Assembly: GCA_016650135.1 (NCBI GenBank)
Contig: JAENWH010000093.1
Coordinates: forward strand, 1 to 7,168
DNA from: Peptostreptococcaceae bacterium
GTDB taxonomy: Bacteria; Bacillota_A; Clostridia; Peptostreptococcales; Anaerovoracaceae
Length of the DNA stretch: 7,168 nt
Reading direction: 5' to 3'
Both the position numbers and the translations under genes were made by a program. Positions 6,746 through 7,168 of this stretch are shown one piece after another. Within the stretch, counting starts at the first letter, position 1, and each line of letters starts with the position of its first letter. A model generated the notes under the pieces. That model had not been told where the DNA came from. It saw nothing but the letters and a program-made list of their open reading frames with translations, and made no database searches.

Positions 6746-7168
6746 TAAGAATTGTAGTCAGAATAATCATAAGCTGGATTATTTATCAAATTGCATAATC
6801 TAACAATTTCTTGCTCTTTGATTATATCACAGCGCATGTTGACACTTTCGAATTTTTGGATAAACTCTCTACATTCCTTTAAAAGATCAGGTTCAATCCC
6901 TTCTCGATATTTATTCCATAACATTACATAAAACTGCCTTTCAATAACCTCACCACTCGTAGCATAATTGCTTACAACCATAATCTCATTTCTAAGCAAC
7001 TCTTTCTGCTTCTGATCATTAGTCTTCGAAAGTAGCTCTGTGTATTCATTTATAAGCGGTGTAATATCGACTGGTCGTGAAACAGCTAGAAATTTGAATG
7101 GCTTTTGGATGCTTGATAATTCGGCTGTAAGTACTCTGCATATCTGCTCCTTTTCATTGTCAGAGAAC
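6745..7168 (-). CDS. transfer-module protein resembling the N-terminal region of TraC/VirB4, 5' end beyond window
   Basis: The frame is open from the window edge (first full codon at 7167) to TAA at 6745, giving the last 140 residues of a longer protein. Visible segments are FKFLAVSRPVDITPLINEY (24-42), a charged helix rich in Lys/Glu/Gln (46-60), GEVIERQFYVMLW (72-84), a helix LLKECREFIQKF (95-106), and EQEIVRLCNLINNPAYDY (118-135). The run of strand, helix, 'RQFYVML' strand, helix, then a closing '(E)xxxLxxxxNP' helix is the pattern of the ferredoxin-like N-terminal region of TraC/VirB4 proteins, here as a separate polypeptide. A gene of this kind upstream of a short VirB4 suggests that the two act together. 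A TTG at 6999 could be taken as a start, but family-like sequence continues upstream with no ribosome binding site there, so the true start is outside. Composition (about 37% GC in sampled lines) matches virB4, not the adjacent cargo. The family call is from memory of the pattern. Confidence 0.6.
   Translation of the reverse strand, partial: FSDNEKEQICRVLTAELSSIQKPFKFLAVSRPVDITPLINEYTELLSKTNDQKQKELLRNEIMVVSNYATSGEVIERQFYVMLWNKYREGIEPDLLKECREFIQKFESVNMRCDIIKEQEIVRLCNLINNPAYDYSDYNS

Noticed and set aside
6709..6800. A dedicated promoter for the large gene
   Set aside because: TATACA at the -10 position has no acceptable -35 at 16-18 bp, and TTGATA further up has no good -10. A weak promoter cannot be excluded, but none is supported.
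6745..6999. An 84-residue protein starting at the TTG at 6999
   Set aside because: The frame continues open to the window edge with sequence of the same character, and there is no properly spaced ribosome binding site before this TTG, so it is the tail of a longer gene.
1..7168. CRISPR array, tRNA, rRNA, riboswitch or origin of transfer
   Set aside because: No regularly spaced repeats, cloverleaf-like segments or long conserved RNA structures were seen, and the window is almost wholly coding.

Overview
The window is a low-GC stretch with every gene on the minus strand, so transcription runs from high to low coordinates. TGA serves as a stop, two genes appear to start with TTG, and ribosome binding sites are strong (GGAGG type). 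Together with a Gram-positive-type VirB4 ATPase this points to a Bacillota (Firmicutes) integrative conjugative element or related conjugative plasmid. I cannot narrow the host further. There is no integrase, relaxase, origin or att site in view.

Layout in transcription order. (1) 7168-6745: the 3' end of a conserved transfer-module protein that resembles the N-terminal accessory region of TraC/VirB4 proteins; its start lies outside the window. (2) 6708-2980: a very large gene (1242 aa) that does not look like a transfer gene. It has a SEC-C zinc-binding motif at the extreme N terminus, a long middle I do not recognise, and a C-terminal PD-(D/E)XK nuclease-like domain. It is more AT-rich than its neighbours and is followed by its own intrinsic terminator (2967-2938). 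(3) 2916-1087: virB4, the conjugation ATPase, with intact Walker A and B motifs. (4) 1074-904: a 56-aa single-span membrane protein missed by ATG-based gene finding because it starts at TTG. (5) 929 to the window start: the first 309 residues of a CpaE/TadZ-like (ParA/MinD superfamily) P-loop protein with a degenerate Walker A, overlapping gene 4 by 26 bp.

The main reading is a conjugative transfer operon (genes 1, 3, 4, 5) into which a single-gene cargo has been placed just upstream of virB4. A nuclease-domain protein of this size, alone, divergent in composition and carried by a mobile element, is a reasonable candidate for a stand-alone anti-phage or anti-plasmid defence gene. That function is inference; only the SEC-C motif and the nuclease motif are visible. 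The cargo's terminator lies directly before the virB4 ribosome binding site, and its loop is complementary to that site, which raises a specific question about how the downstream transfer genes are expressed.

No stretch longer than about 60 bp is without a gene. I saw no tRNA, rRNA, CRISPR array, insertion sequence or large repeat.
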